64,000 bases of DNA from JAFGBI01 sp964454025 (GCA_964454025.1 CAYVRP010000002.1:62001-126000), one strand, 5' to 3'; counted from the first letter of the stretch, positions 48,476 to 59,101 are shown. The notes: generated from the sequence alone by a model not told the origin. Made by a program: numbers and translations.

Positions 48476-49521
48476 ACGCGCAGCACCGCGGCGCCCCAGT
48501 GGAGCCCCGCGCCGAGCGCGAGCACGCAGACGATCTGCCCGGAGCGCAGCCGCCCGTCCCGCCGCATCTCGTCCATCAGGATCGGGATGGTCGCGGTCGA
48601 GGTGTTGCCGTAGCGCGCGATGTTCGAGGGCACCTTCTCGGCGGGGACGCCGAGCCGCTCCCGGATGGAGTCGTTGATCCGATCGTTGGCCTGATGGGCG
48701 ATGAACCAGTCCACCTGCTCGAGGGTCACCCCCGCGTCCGCACAGGCCTTCCGGATCGACGTGGGGATCTTGGTCACCGCGTGCTTGAACACCTCCCGCC
48801 CCTCCATCAAGGGGAGGTGCTCCTCGCGCTGGATGGTGCCGGAGCTGATGTAGGGCCGGCGCCGGTACCCGGCCGGGATGTAGAGCTGTTCGAGGTACCG
48901 CCCGTCGGTGTGGACGTCGAGGCTCAGGAGGCCGGGACCGTCCTCGCACCGCTCGAGCAGCAGCGCCCCCGCGCCGTCCCCGAAGATGACGGCGTAGCCG
49001 CGGTGGCGGGTCGCTCGCTCGTAGTCCTCGGGGCTGGGCGCCGGCCCGTCCGGCTCGAGCGCGGCCCAGTCGTTCCAGGGCATGAACCCCGCCTGGGCCT
49101 CCGCCCCGACGATCAAGATCGTCCGCGCGACACCGCTCTTGATGAGGCTGTCGGCGATCTGGAGACTGAAGACCGTGGCGGCGCACTGCGTCCGGAGATC
49201 GAGCGCCGGGACGCCGGGGCAGCCGAGCGCGGCCCCGAGCAACGGCCCGGACCCCGGGAAGAAGTAGTCCGGGGTCATCGTGTTGAAGAGGATGTAATCA
49301 AGGTCCGACGCCACCCGCCCGGCATCCGCGAGCGCCAGCCTCGCCGCCTCGATGGCGAGGTCGGAGGCGCCCTGCCCCTCGGGGCAGAAATGCCGTTGCT
49401 CGATCCCCGTTCGCTGGCGAACCCACTCGTCGCTGGTGTCCATCACCCGGGAGAGGTCGTGGTTCGTGTAGGGACGACCGGGCAAGTAGCGGCCCGAGCC
49501 TGTGATGCGAAAACCAGCCAT
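48472..49521 (-). CDS. Beta-ketoacyl-ACP synthase III (FabH family)
   Basis: This 349-residue thiolase-fold enzyme has the FabH catalytic triad: Cys113 (LRTQCAATVF), His276 (FIAHQAND) and Asn306 (YGNTSTA). It condenses an acyl-CoA starter with malonyl-ACP. It is somewhat longer than primary FabH and has an insert at about 150-215, and no other fab genes are nearby. It may serve a specialised lipid or secondary-metabolite pathway rather than being the housekeeping enzyme; this is inference. Confidence 0.92.
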   Translation of the reverse strand: MAGFRITGSGRYLPGRPYTNHDLSRVMDTSDEWVRQRTGIEQRHFCPEGQGASDLAIEAARLALADAGRVASDLDYILFNTMTPDYFFPGSGPLLGAALGCPGVPALDLRTQCAATVFSLQIADSLIKSGVARTILIVGAEAQAGFMPWNDWAALEPDGPAPSPEDYERATRHRGYAVIFGDGAGALLLERCEDGPGLLSLDVHTDGRYLEQLYIPAGYRRRPYISSGTIQREEHLPLMEGREVFKHAVTKIPTSIRKACADAGVTLEQVDWFIAHQANDRINDSIRERLGVPAEKVPSNIARYGNTSTATIPILMDEMRRDGRLRSGQIVCVLALGAGLHWGAAVLRV

Positions 49522-49731
49522 GGCTGTCGGCGGAGGAAGGGCGGGACCGGCGGGACTGGTCAGGCACGACCGCGCCCTGCCGCACGAATTCCTGGTTGAC
49601 TAGTCGACGGGGGCAGGCCGTCACAAGTGGATTCGATTCGGCTCTCTAGCCGGAACAGCCTCCCGGCCCCGGACGCCCGGTCGGCCCGGCGCCCCGCGCC
49701 GCCGCTCCGGTCCGCGTCCCCGCCGCGGCCG

Positions 49732-51558
<1,827 letters not shown>

Positions 51559-51642
51559 CGGGCGCGGCGGCCTATCGCGATCGGGGGCGCCGTGCAAGCG
51601 GCGGCGCCCGCCCCGACGCACCCCCGCCGCGACGGGGCGGGC

Positions 51643-52194
51643 TCACCGGTTCAGCACGGGCGCGGACACCGTGTAGACGGCCACGGTGCCGCGACCGGCG
51701 TTGGCCACCGTGAGCGCCACCTCGCCCCCCGCGCCCAGCAGGTCGCCGGTCCCGAGCCCCCACCGCTCGTCCCCTGCCTCGACCTCGAGGATGCCGCGCT
51801 CGCAGGTGACGAACCGGCGGGTCCCCGGTCCGCCCGACGGCAGGCGCAGGCGTGCGCCGGGCTCGAGCTCGCTGCGGTCGAAGCTCAGCCCGGGCACGGG
51901 GTCCGGGATGAGATCCCTCACCACCACCCCGCCCCGGGCGCGCGCGGGCAGCGACGCGCGCGGGATCCGGCGCACCGGCGGCCCCGGGGCGACGATCAGC
52001 CCCTCGATGGGGCTGGCGAGGGCCGCGGCCACCTTGACCAGGACGTGCAACGTCGGGTTCGCCTCCCCGGACTCGATGTGAGCCAGGGTGGGGCGCGGGA
52101 CGCCCGAGAGCTCCGCGAGGTCCCGCTGCGTGAGCCCGCGCGCCTCGCGCAGGCGTCGAACGTTGGCGGCCAGGTTCTGCGAGGCGGGGTCCAT
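51643..52194 (-). CDS. XRE-family regulator with cupin sensor domain
   Basis: This 183-residue protein has an N-terminal HTH (about 10-66: LREARGLTQRDLAELSGVPRPTLAHIESGEANPTLHVLVKVAAAL) and a C-terminal cupin (about 95-180: LEPGARLRLPSGGPGTRRFVTCERGILEVEAGDERWGLGTGDLL). Such XRE-cupin proteins usually repress transport or catabolic genes, the cupin binding a small ligand. ATG at 52194 gives the natural N-terminus; longer upstream frames add Arg/Pro-rich residues. It is divergent from a small lipoprotein gene, which may be its target. Confidence 0.88.
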   Translation of the reverse strand: MDPASQNLAANVRRLREARGLTQRDLAELSGVPRPTLAHIESGEANPTLHVLVKVAAALASPIEGLIVAPGPPVRRIPRASLPARARGGVVVRDLIPDPVPGLSFDRSELEPGARLRLPSGGPGTRRFVTCERGILEVEAGDERWGLGTGDLLGAGGEVALTVANAGRGTVAVYTVSAPVLNR

Positions 52195-52300
52195 GGGCGG
52201 GGTGAGCGTAGGCGAGCCCCCTCCCGACCGGAAGCGCGGGCCAGCCACCCCCCGTGAGCGCCGCCCCGCAACCCACGGCCGCCGCGGACGACCCGGGGTC

Positions 52301-52663
52301 ATGCGCGCCCCTGCCGCGACGGCGATCGGGATGCTCACCCTGGCCACGGGGCTCGCCGCCTGCGGCGGGCCCCGCCTGGGGCACGCGGCGCGCGCCGCGC
52401 AGGAGGCTCGCTTCCCGGCGGCCCTGGCGGAGCTCGAGGCGCTCGAGGATCACCTCGACGAGCACCGTCCGCGCTGGCGCGCCCGCTACTGCCTGGAGCG
52501 CGGCCTCGCCCACCTCGCGGTGGGGGATCTGGCGGCGGCCGACCGCTGGCTGCGGCGCGCCTGGGCGTGGGTCGACGAGCAGCCGGACCTGCTGACGCCC
52601 GCGGAGCGCGGCCGGCTCACCCTCGCCTGGCGCTCGACGGGACGCATGCCCGGCGAGCGCTGA
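52301..52663 (+). CDS. Small lipoprotein with TPR-like helices
   Basis: The protein has 120 residues with a lipobox GLAAC (Cys21) and a helical body (AARAAQEARFPAALAELEALEDHLDEHRPRWRARYCLERGLAHLAVGDLAAADRWLRRAWA) that repeats at about 34-residue spacing, as in tetratricopeptide repeats. It probably helps assemble an envelope complex. It is divergent from the XRE-cupin gene and converges on the Tudor-knot-like lipoprotein. Confidence 0.75.
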   Translation: MRAPAATAIGMLTLATGLAACGGPRLGHAARAAQEARFPAALAELEALEDHLDEHRPRWRARYCLERGLAHLAVGDLAAADRWLRRAWAWVDEQPDLLTPAERGRLTLAWRSTGRMPGER

Positions 52664-52706
52664 GCCGTCGCCCGGGCGTGAGGCAGCCCGCGACCGGCCA
52701 ACGCGG

Positions 52707-53210
52707 TCAGTACTGGTTCACGATGCGATCGATGTGGATGGTCTCGTCCCAGGCCGCCTCGTAGCCCTCGTAGTGCACGAGGAACCGATCGGGCGCGATC
52801 ACGTCGACGATGGTCGCGGGGTACGGCGATCCGCGCCAGATCACCCGCACTCGGTCGCCGACCCGGAAGGGGGCGGCCGTCGCGGCGGAGCTGCTCGGCT
52901 GCGGCGGGATCCCCGCGGCGATGGCGACCTTCGCCGGCGGGGGCGGGGGCGCCACCGGCCCCTGCACGCGGCCGACGATGCGCTCGATCCCCACCTCCTC
53001 GTCCCAGCGCGACTCGTAGCCGTCGAAGTGGACGCGGAACCTTGTCCGGCTCCGCACCTCGATGACGTAGGCCGGGTACGCGGGGCCGCCCTCCTCCCAC
53101 TGCACGAGCACGTACTCGCCCACCCGGTAGGGCCGCTGGCACCCGGCCGTGAGCGCTCCGACGAGCAGGACCGCGCCGAGGACGAGCCGGTACGACGGCA
53201 CGCGGACCAT
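52707..53210 (-). CDS. Lipoprotein with two Tudor-knot/Agenet-like repeats
   Basis: The protein has 167 residues with lipobox TAGC (Cys24). Two related units follow a Pro-rich joint: residues 29-80 (GEYVLVQWEEGGPAYPAYVI, FRVHFDGYESRWDEEVGIERIV) and 116-166 (GDRVRVIWRGSPYPATIVDV, FLVHYEGYEAAWDETIHIDRIV). This strand pattern, with VHYDGY and W-D-E residues, is that of the Tudor-knot domain of chromodomain proteins. In eukaryotes this fold binds nucleic acid or modified tails; in an outer-membrane-type lipoprotein that role is unlikely. Function unknown. Confidence 0.85.
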   Translation of the reverse strand: MVRVPSYRLVLGAVLLVGALTAGCQRPYRVGEYVLVQWEEGGPAYPAYVIEVRSRTRFRVHFDGYESRWDEEVGIERIVGRVQGPVAPPPPPAKVAIAAGIPPQPSSSAATAAPFRVGDRVRVIWRGSPYPATIVDVIAPDRFLVHYEGYEAAWDETIHIDRIVNQY

Positions 53211-53398
53211 CCTAACGCGAGCCCCTCCCCGCGCCAGCTCCCGCGCGGCCCGGCGCGCTCGCCCGCGCGCGCAGCGCCCGCGCCCTGCGCCCCTTCCCCG
53301 CACCCCGCCGACCAGCCCCGCCCTCCCCCGGTCCCCGGCGTGCATCCGTCGCCGCGCCCTCCCCCGACACGCCGGGCCCGACCGGGGCGCGCTCCCGA

Positions 53399-54529
53399 TC
53401 ACCCCTCGGTCTCGCCTCCCGCCGGCGGTCGCCGCGCCCCGCGCCGGTCACCCTCCGCCTCCGGCTCGCGGAGCGTGTAGCCCCCCGCGACCAGGGCCGC
53501 GTGATGGTCGGCGACCCAGGCGGCGCCGCGGCTCCGCGTCGTCCGGTAGGCGTGCTCCAGGATGCTCCGCCGCGCCGCGAAGCTGGCCGGGCTGTACATG
53601 AAGAGGATCCCGTCCATCGGATCCGGCTCGATGAGGAGGACGGGCACGGAGCGGGTGATCCGCCGGCACGCCTCGCGTATCGCCTCGTGGATCCCCATCC
53701 GGAGCACCTGGTGCATGACCCAGATGGCGCCCTTGTCGCGCACGCTCGTGCGGTGGCCGTGCCCGGTCGGCACCGTGGTGGCGCGGACGGGGACCATCGG
53801 GTTTATCACCACCAGCGCCTGCGCTCCCGTCGTGAGCGCCACGTCCAGCAGGGCGACCTGGGCCGCGCCGGCGTCCACGTAGTGCCGGTCCCCGACGCGG
53901 ACGGGCGAGAAGATGGGCGGCAACGCCATCGACGCGATGCAGGCCCGGCTCACCTGGACGTGCTGGTGCGGCTCAGCGCCGAAGACGGTGAGCGCCCCGG
54001 AGTCGAGCTCGTGGCTCACCACGCGCAGCGCGCGGGGCAGGGCCGAGAAGGTGTTGGGGACGCCCCGGCGCTCGAAGAAGGCGGCGAGGAACCGCTCGTA
54101 GGCGTCGAGCGAGAACACGCCCGCGGGGAGGGAGTCGTTGAACCGGTCGAGCTCCTCCCACAGGACCGCGGGGCTCGGGGGGGCGCTCCGCAGCAGCATG
54201 GCGCGAGCTCCGCGACGCAAGGCGCTCCAGCCCGTCTCGATGACGCGCCGCCACTCCTCCCAGTCGGTCCGGTACAGGTGGTGGCGCTCGAGCGGGAAGT
54301 AGTTGTCGGCCGGATCCAGGAACGCACGGTAGAGGCGCTGTACCGGGCGCCCCCCGGCGAGCACCGCCGCGACGCTGGCGCCGCTCGACGCCCCGACGTA
54401 GGCATCCAGCGCGTTCGCGTCGAAGCCCTCGAGCGCGTCCTCGAGCGCCGCCAGGGCGCCGATCTGGTACATCGCGCCCGTGGCCCCGCCGCCCGGCAGG
54501 CACAGCGCCACCCGCGCCGGCGCGCTCAC
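53399..54529 (-). CDS. Patatin-like phospholipase
   Basis: This 376-residue protein has the patatin catalytic dyad: oxyanion loop GGGATGAM near 13-20, nucleophile Ser48 in GASSG (46-50), and Asp219 in YVDAG, which replaces the more usual DGG/DGA. There is no signal peptide, so it is cytoplasmic or membrane-associated. It starts with GTG at 54529 inside the stop of the CPBP protease gene (GTGA) and is last in the nadB-CPBP-patatin operon. Substrate is probably a phospholipid, not shown. Confidence 0.9.
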   Translation of the reverse strand: MSAPARVALCLPGGGATGAMYQIGALAALEDALEGFDANALDAYVGASSGASVAAVLAGGRPVQRLYRAFLDPADNYFPLERHHLYRTDWEEWRRVIETGWSALRRGARAMLLRSAPPSPAVLWEELDRFNDSLPAGVFSLDAYERFLAAFFERRGVPNTFSALPRALRVVSHELDSGALTVFGAEPHQHVQVSRACIASMALPPIFSPVRVGDRHYVDAGAAQVALLDVALTTGAQALVVINPMVPVRATTVPTGHGHRTSVRDKGAIWVMHQVLRMGIHEAIREACRRITRSVPVLLIEPDPMDGILFMYSPASFAARRSILEHAYRTTRSRGAAWVADHHAALVAGGYTLREPEAEGDRRGARRPPAGGETEG

Positions 54530-55347
54530 CGCGCGTCCTCCTCGCGGGCCTGTCGCGCGGCGAGGCTCCGGAGGCCGACCCAGCCCGAGAGCAGCAGGAG
54601 CCCCGCCACCCCCAGCGAGCCGAGCGCCACGGCGGCGGGCTCCGGCGCGAGCGGGCGCGTCGCCGTGGCCACGCCGGTAACGAGCGCGAGCACCATGATG
54701 GCGTTGAAGGTGACGTGGAGCGCGAGCGGGGGCAACAGCGACCCGCTCACCGCGCGGAGCAGCCCCAGCGCGCCGCCGGCCAGAACCAACGTCGGCAGCT
54801 CCCTCCAGGCGAGGGCGTGCAGCGCGACGAAGGCGCCCACGCTGGCCGACGCCGCGGCGACGCGGCCGCCGCGCGGGGCGCCGAGCCCGAAGACGACCCC
54901 CCGCGTCCAGAGCTCCTCTGCCAGCGGGACCAGGCAGGCGACGACGACGACCGTCCCCACCAGATCGGCCGGACCGCTCACCTCCAGCAGCAGGGCGCGC
55001 CGCGCCAGGGCGTCCGGAGGCGTCGGCGCCAGGCGCTCGCCGGCGCCGCGAAGCGCCGCGGCCGGCAGGTGCAGCCGCGCGCCGAGCAGGCGCCCGCGCG
55101 CGGGCAGCGCCGGGGCGGTGGGGCGGAGGCCAGCGAGGTCCGCGAGCCCTCGCTCGGGGGCGTGCGCGCGCAGCGCGAGGATGGACACCGCGAGCAGCGC
55201 GATGAGCTCCACCGCGCCCACCTGCACCGCGTCGTGGGCGGCCGCGGGGGTGATCGCGACCAGCAGCGTGAGCCCGAGCCCGAGCAGCGCGGCCGCCGCC
55301 AGCGACCAGAGCGCCGCGCCGCCGACGGAGAGCGGGACGCCGGTCAT
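54526..55347 (-). CDS. CPBP-family intramembrane metalloprotease
   Basis: This 273-residue membrane protein has about eight hydrophobic segments. The CPBP (Rce1/Abi) motifs are present: PLAEELWTRG (Glu144-Glu145, Arg149), FVALHALAW with His177, and HVTFN with His211 and Asn215. Such enzymes cleave or process hydrophobic peptides and are often linked to bacteriocin maturation or self-immunity. Its start overlaps the nadB stop by four bases (ATGA) and its stop overlaps the patatin start (GTGA). Confidence 0.88.
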   Translation of the reverse strand: MTGVPLSVGGAALWSLAAAALLGLGLTLLVAITPAAAHDAVQVGAVELIALLAVSILALRAHAPERGLADLAGLRPTAPALPARGRLLGARLHLPAAALRGAGERLAPTPPDALARRALLLEVSGPADLVGTVVVVACLVPLAEELWTRGVVFGLGAPRGGRVAAASASVGAFVALHALAWRELPTLVLAGGALGLLRAVSGSLLPPLALHVTFNAIMVLALVTGVATATRPLAPEPAAVALGSLGVAGLLLLSGWVGLRSLAARQAREEDAR

Positions 55348-56954
55348 CCGCGCCCGCGCAGGTGCGGGGCCACGCCTCGCTTGGCGACCGTGTCGGTCGC
55401 GAGCTCGGGCACGAGGGCGGGGCAGTCCAGGTTGAAGTGCAGCCCGCGGCTCTCCCGGCGCGCCATCGCCGAGGAGACGATGAGGTCGGCCACGGTCGCG
55501 ATGTTGCGGAGCTCGAGCAGGTCGCGGGTGACCAGGTGCTTCCAGTAGTAGTCCCGGATCTCGTCCTGCAGCACCGTGATGCGCCGCGAGGCGCGCAGCA
55601 GCCGGGCGTCGCTGCGCACGATCCCGACGTAGTTCCACATGAGCCGGCGGAGCTCGTCCCAGTTGTGAGAGACGATCACCGCCTCGTCGCTCGGAACGGC
55701 CTCCCCGATCTGCCACTCCGGCACCTCGGGGAACGGGACGGCGCGGAGCTCGGCGATCTTCTCCTCGAGCTTGGCGGCGGCCCGGATGGCGAAGACGAGC
55801 CCCTCGAGGAGCGAGTTCGACGCCAGCCGGTTCGCCCCGTGCAGGCCGGTGCAGGCCGTCTCCCCCACCGCCCACAGGCCGGGGACGCTGGTGCGACCGC
55901 GCATGTCGGTGGTGACGCCGCCGCACATGTAGTGGGCGGCGGGCACCACGGGAATGGGGGCGGCGGCCAGATCGTAGCCCCAACGCCGGCACTCGGCGTC
56001 GATGTTCGGGAAGCGCGCGGCGATGAACTCGCGGCTCTTGCTGGTGATGTCGAGCAGCACGTACTCCGAGCCCGTGCGCTTCATCTCGTGGTCGATCGCC
56101 CGCGCCACGACGTCGCGCGGGGCCAGATCCGCCCGCGGGTGGTACCGCCCCATGAACGCCTCCCCGCTCTGCAGGCGCAGCACGGCGCCCTCTCCGCGGA
56201 GCGCCTCGCTGATGAGGAAGTTCTTGGCGCGCGGATCGAAGAGCACGGTGGGGTGGAACTGGTAGAATTCCATGTTCGCCACCTCGGCGCCGGCCCGGTA
56301 CGCCATGGCCACGCCGTCGCCGCTGGAGACGTCGGGGCTCGACGTGTATAGGTAGACCTTGCCCGCGCCGCCGGGGGCGAGCACCGTCGCCCGGGCCAGG
56401 ATCGTCTCCACCCGCGCGCCGCGCTCGGCGAGGACGTAGGCGCCCACGCAACGGTCGGAGTTGCCGTAGCGGGGCAAGGTGATAAGGTCGATGGCCATGT
56501 GCCACTCGAGCACCTGGATCCGGGGGTGCGCGCGCACCGCTGCCGCCAGCACGTTCTCGATCTCGCGCCCCGTGATGTCCCCGGCGTGGGCGACGCGGCG
56601 CTGCGAGTGACCCCCCTCGCGGCCGAGATCGAGCTGCCCGTCGTCACCGTGCGTCAGCTCCAGGCCGAGGCTGCCGAGCCACCGGACGGCCGCGGGACCC
56701 TCGCGGACACACACCTCCACCACGATGTCGTGGCAGAGGCCGGCGCCGGCCTCGAGCGTGTCCTTGACGTGCTGCTCGAAGCTGTCGCGCTCGGAGAGCA
56801 CCGCGGCCACCCCGCCCTGCGCCCGCGCGGTCGCGCAGTCGTCGAGCGACCGCTTGGTCACGATCAGCACCTCGCCATGCGCCGCCGCGTGCAGGGCGAA
56901 GGTGAGCCCGGCGACACCGCTGCCGAGCACCAGGTAGTCCGTCGTGAGGGGCAT
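55344..56954 (-). CDS. nadB: L-aspartate oxidase
   Basis: This 536-residue FAD enzyme oxidises L-aspartate to iminoaspartate, the first step of NAD synthesis from aspartate. It has a Rossmann FAD motif (LGSGVAGLTFAL), the active-site region AHAGDITGREI, MEFYQFHPTVL, and HGANRLASNSLLEGLVF. The length fits NadB. nadA and nadC are not in the window. It is the first gene of the coupled nadB-CPBP-patatin operon, transcribed away from etfB across 170 bp. Confidence 0.96.
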   Translation of the reverse strand: MPLTTDYLVLGSGVAGLTFALHAAAHGEVLIVTKRSLDDCATARAQGGVAAVLSERDSFEQHVKDTLEAGAGLCHDIVVEVCVREGPAAVRWLGSLGLELTHGDDGQLDLGREGGHSQRRVAHAGDITGREIENVLAAAVRAHPRIQVLEWHMAIDLITLPRYGNSDRCVGAYVLAERGARVETILARATVLAPGGAGKVYLYTSSPDVSSGDGVAMAYRAGAEVANMEFYQFHPTVLFDPRAKNFLISEALRGEGAVLRLQSGEAFMGRYHPRADLAPRDVVARAIDHEMKRTGSEYVLLDITSKSREFIAARFPNIDAECRRWGYDLAAAPIPVVPAAHYMCGGVTTDMRGRTSVPGLWAVGETACTGLHGANRLASNSLLEGLVFAIRAAAKLEEKIAELRAVPFPEVPEWQIGEAVPSDEAVIVSHNWDELRRLMWNYVGIVRSDARLLRASRRITVLQDEIRDYYWKHLVTRDLLELRNIATVADLIVSSAMARRESRGLHFNLDCPALVPELATDTVAKRGVAPHLRGRG

Positions 56955-57124
56955 CGCGCCGAGCGGCGTCGAACTTTGAACCCCCGGACCAGGTTTGGCA
57001 ATCGGGGGCAGGCGAGCGGCGGCGCGCCCTCGCGCGGCCGCTGGCGTTGCGGCCCCCGCGCCAGCGCGCTATTGCGGGCCGCACGCGCCGCGGGGGCACG
57101 CCGCCCTCGCGCCGCGCCCCGCCC

Positions 57125-57955
57125 GTGAAGATCCTCGTCCCGCTCGAGCGCGTCGCGGACCTCGACCGCGCGGATCGACTCGCCGTCACCGCGGCCGGCG
57201 ACGACCTCGACCTGCGCGCCCTCGAGCGGCAGACTAACCCCTTCGATCTGCATGCCCTCGAGGCCGCGCTCCGCCTGACCGAGGACGGCCGCGCCCCGCG
57301 GCAGCGGCTCGGGGAGGTGGTCGTGGTCACGCTGGGCCCCGAGGACGCCGACGTCACCTTGCGCAACGCGCTCGGGCTCGGCGCCGACCGCGCGGTGCGG
57401 GTGACGGCGGCCGAGGCGGCCCTCGACGGGCGGCTCGTGGCCAAGGCGCTGGCGCGGCTGGTCGGCGAGGAGCGCCCGGATCTGGTGCTCCTGGGCAAGC
57501 AGGCCGTGGACGGGGATGGCTGCCAGGTCGGGCAGCGGCTGGGGGCGCTGCTCGACTGGCCGGTGGCGTCGTTCGCGGTCGGGCTCGAGCAGCGCGAGGA
57601 CGGGCTCGTCGCCGCGCTCCAGGTCGACGGCGGCCTGCTGCGAGTGCGCCTCCGGCTCCCGGCGGTCGTCAGCGTGGACCTGGCGATCGTGGGCCCGACC
57701 GCGGTGCGGTCGCGCGCGACCGAGCCCGGCTTCGCGTACGGCGAGGGCGTCCGCTTCGCCTCCCTGCTGGCAGCCCGCCAGGCGCAGCGCAAGCCGCTCG
57801 CGGTGCGGCGGCTCGACGAGCTCGTGGACTCGCTGGCGCTCGGCGTCCGGCGCGTGGGCGCCGGCACCGCGCCCCGCCGGCAGCGCGGGCGGCGCGTCGA
57901 GAGCGTGGCGGAGCTCGTCGCTTGCCTGGCCGACGAGGCGAGGGTGCTCCGGTGA
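57125..57955 (+). CDS. etfB: Electron transfer flavoprotein beta subunit
   Basis: This 276-residue protein has EtfB signatures: NPFDLHALEAAL, VTLGPEDADVTLRNALGLGADRAVRV, KQAVDGDGCQVGQRLGALLDWP. It holds AMP and partners EtfA to pass electrons from acyl-CoA or other dehydrogenases to the respiratory chain. GTG at 57125 gives the standard N-terminus VKILVPLERV. Its stop overlaps the etfA start (GTGA). Confidence 0.95.
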   Translation: MKILVPLERVADLDRADRLAVTAAGDDLDLRALERQTNPFDLHALEAALRLTEDGRAPRQRLGEVVVVTLGPEDADVTLRNALGLGADRAVRVTAAEAALDGRLVAKALARLVGEERPDLVLLGKQAVDGDGCQVGQRLGALLDWPVASFAVGLEQREDGLVAALQVDGGLLRVRLRLPAVVSVDLAIVGPTAVRSRATEPGFAYGEGVRFASLLAARQAQRKPLAVRRLDELVDSLALGVRRVGAGTAPRRQRGRRVESVAELVACLADEARVLR

Positions 57956-58938
57956 CCGAGGTCCTCGTCGTCGCCGAGCTCCAGGCCGGCGGCCTGCGGC
58001 GCGCGACCGGAAGCGCGATCGCGTTCGCGGACCGCATCCACGAGCTCACCCCCGGCGCCACGACGGTCCTCGTCGCCGGCCACGGCGTCGCGGCCGCGGC
58101 CGAGCAGGCCTCGCGCTTCGGGGTCGGCCGGGTCCTGCTCGCCGACCACCCGAGCCTCGCGGACGGCACGGCGGAGGCCCGCGCGCCCACCGTCGCCGCC
58201 GCCGCGGCCGAGCACGACCTCACGGTCGCGGCGGCCACCTCGTTCGGCAAGGACCTGCTCCCGCGCGTCGCGGCGCGCCTCGACGCCGGCTACGTCGCCG
58301 ACTGCAGCGAGGTCACCGCCGCGGGCCGCGGCCTGGTCTTTCGCCGCGCGATCTTCGCCGGGGCGGGGTGGGAGCGCTGCCGCAGCGAAACCCCGCGCGG
58401 CGTCGTGTCCGTGCGCCAGAGCGACGTGCGACCGGTCGCGCCGGCGCCGGGCGCCGGCGCCCCCGTCGAGCGCTTCTCGCCCGTCGCGCCGACGGCGGCG
58501 CACGCCCGCGTGGAGCTGCTCGGGTTCGAACCGGTGGCGAGCGAGCGACCGGATCTCGCCGAGGCCCGGGTGGTGGTGGCGGGAGGACGGATGCTCCGCG
58601 AGCGCTTCTTCCCGCTGCTGGGGCCGCTCGCGGCCGAGCTCGACGCCGCGCTCGGCGCGACGCGAGCCGCCTGCGACGGCGGCTGGGCGCCCGGTGATCT
58701 CCAGGTAGGACAGACCGGCAAGGTCATCGCGCCGGAGCTCTACATCGCGGTGGGCATCTCGGGGTCGATCCAGCACGTGGCCGGGATCCGATCCGCGCGG
58801 ATCATCGTCGCCATCGACCGCGATCCCGAGGCCCCGATCTTCGAGATCGCGGACTACGGTCTCGTCGCCGACTTCGAGGTTGCGGTGCCGGAGCTCACCC
58901 GGGCGCTCGCCGCCCGGCGCGCGGCGTCCCGCGCCTGA
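57952..58938 (+). CDS. etfA: Electron transfer flavoprotein alpha subunit
   Basis: The protein has 328 residues and binds FAD through VVAGGRMLRE and the C-terminal block GQTGKVIAPELYIAVGISGSIQHVAGI with VAIDRDPEAPIFEIADYGLVAD. It starts with GTG at 57952 within the etfB stop. The EtfA here has a shortened loop in GGRML where many have GGRGL; binding is still expected. No acyl-CoA dehydrogenase or ETF-quinone oxidoreductase is adjacent. Confidence 0.95.
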   Translation: MTEVLVVAELQAGGLRRATGSAIAFADRIHELTPGATTVLVAGHGVAAAAEQASRFGVGRVLLADHPSLADGTAEARAPTVAAAAAEHDLTVAAATSFGKDLLPRVAARLDAGYVADCSEVTAAGRGLVFRRAIFAGAGWERCRSETPRGVVSVRQSDVRPVAPAPGAGAPVERFSPVAPTAAHARVELLGFEPVASERPDLAEARVVVAGGRMLRERFFPLLGPLAAELDAALGATRAACDGGWAPGDLQVGQTGKVIAPELYIAVGISGSIQHVAGIRSARIIVAIDRDPEAPIFEIADYGLVADFEVAVPELTRALAARRAASRA

Positions 58939-58960
58939 TCCACGCGCTCGCCCGGCGCGC

Positions 58961-58989
58961 TTGACAGGTGCCGCCCGAGGTTTCATCCT
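58961..58989 (+). promoter_or_regulatory. Probable sigma70 promoter of tRNA-Pro
   Basis: A perfect -35 element TTGACA sits at 58961-58966. Seventeen bases on, CATCCT at 58984-58989 matches three of six -10 positions. The tRNA starts about 40 bases further on. The -35 hexamer is exceptional in such GC-rich DNA. Confidence 0.5.
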
Positions 58990-59027
58990 CGCGCGCCCTC
59001 GGGGCACCGCGGTGTCACGACGCCATT

Positions 59028-59101
59028 CGGGGCGTAGCGCAGTTTGGTAGCGCGCACGGTGCGGGTCCGTGAGGTCGGCAGTTCGAATCTGCCCGCCCCG
59101 A
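59028..59101 (+). tRNA. tRNA-Pro, anticodon CGG
   Basis: A complete cloverleaf is read. The acceptor stem pairs CGGGGCG (59028-59034) with CGCCCCG (59094-59100), followed by discriminator A59101. The D stem is GCGC/GCGC around AGTTTGGTA. The anticodon stem CACGG/CCGTG (59055-59059/59067-59071) encloses loop TGCGGGT, giving anticodon CGG at 59062-59064 for codon CCG. The T arm is GGCAG-TTCGAAT-CTGCC. CCA is not encoded. Position 33 is G instead of the nearly universal T. Confidence 0.9.

Noticed and set aside
54526..55347. Abortive-infection (Abi) gene as a proven defence system
   Set aside because: CPBP proteases have many roles and the first gene of the operon is nadB; there is no defence island around it. 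Kept only as a speculative finding.
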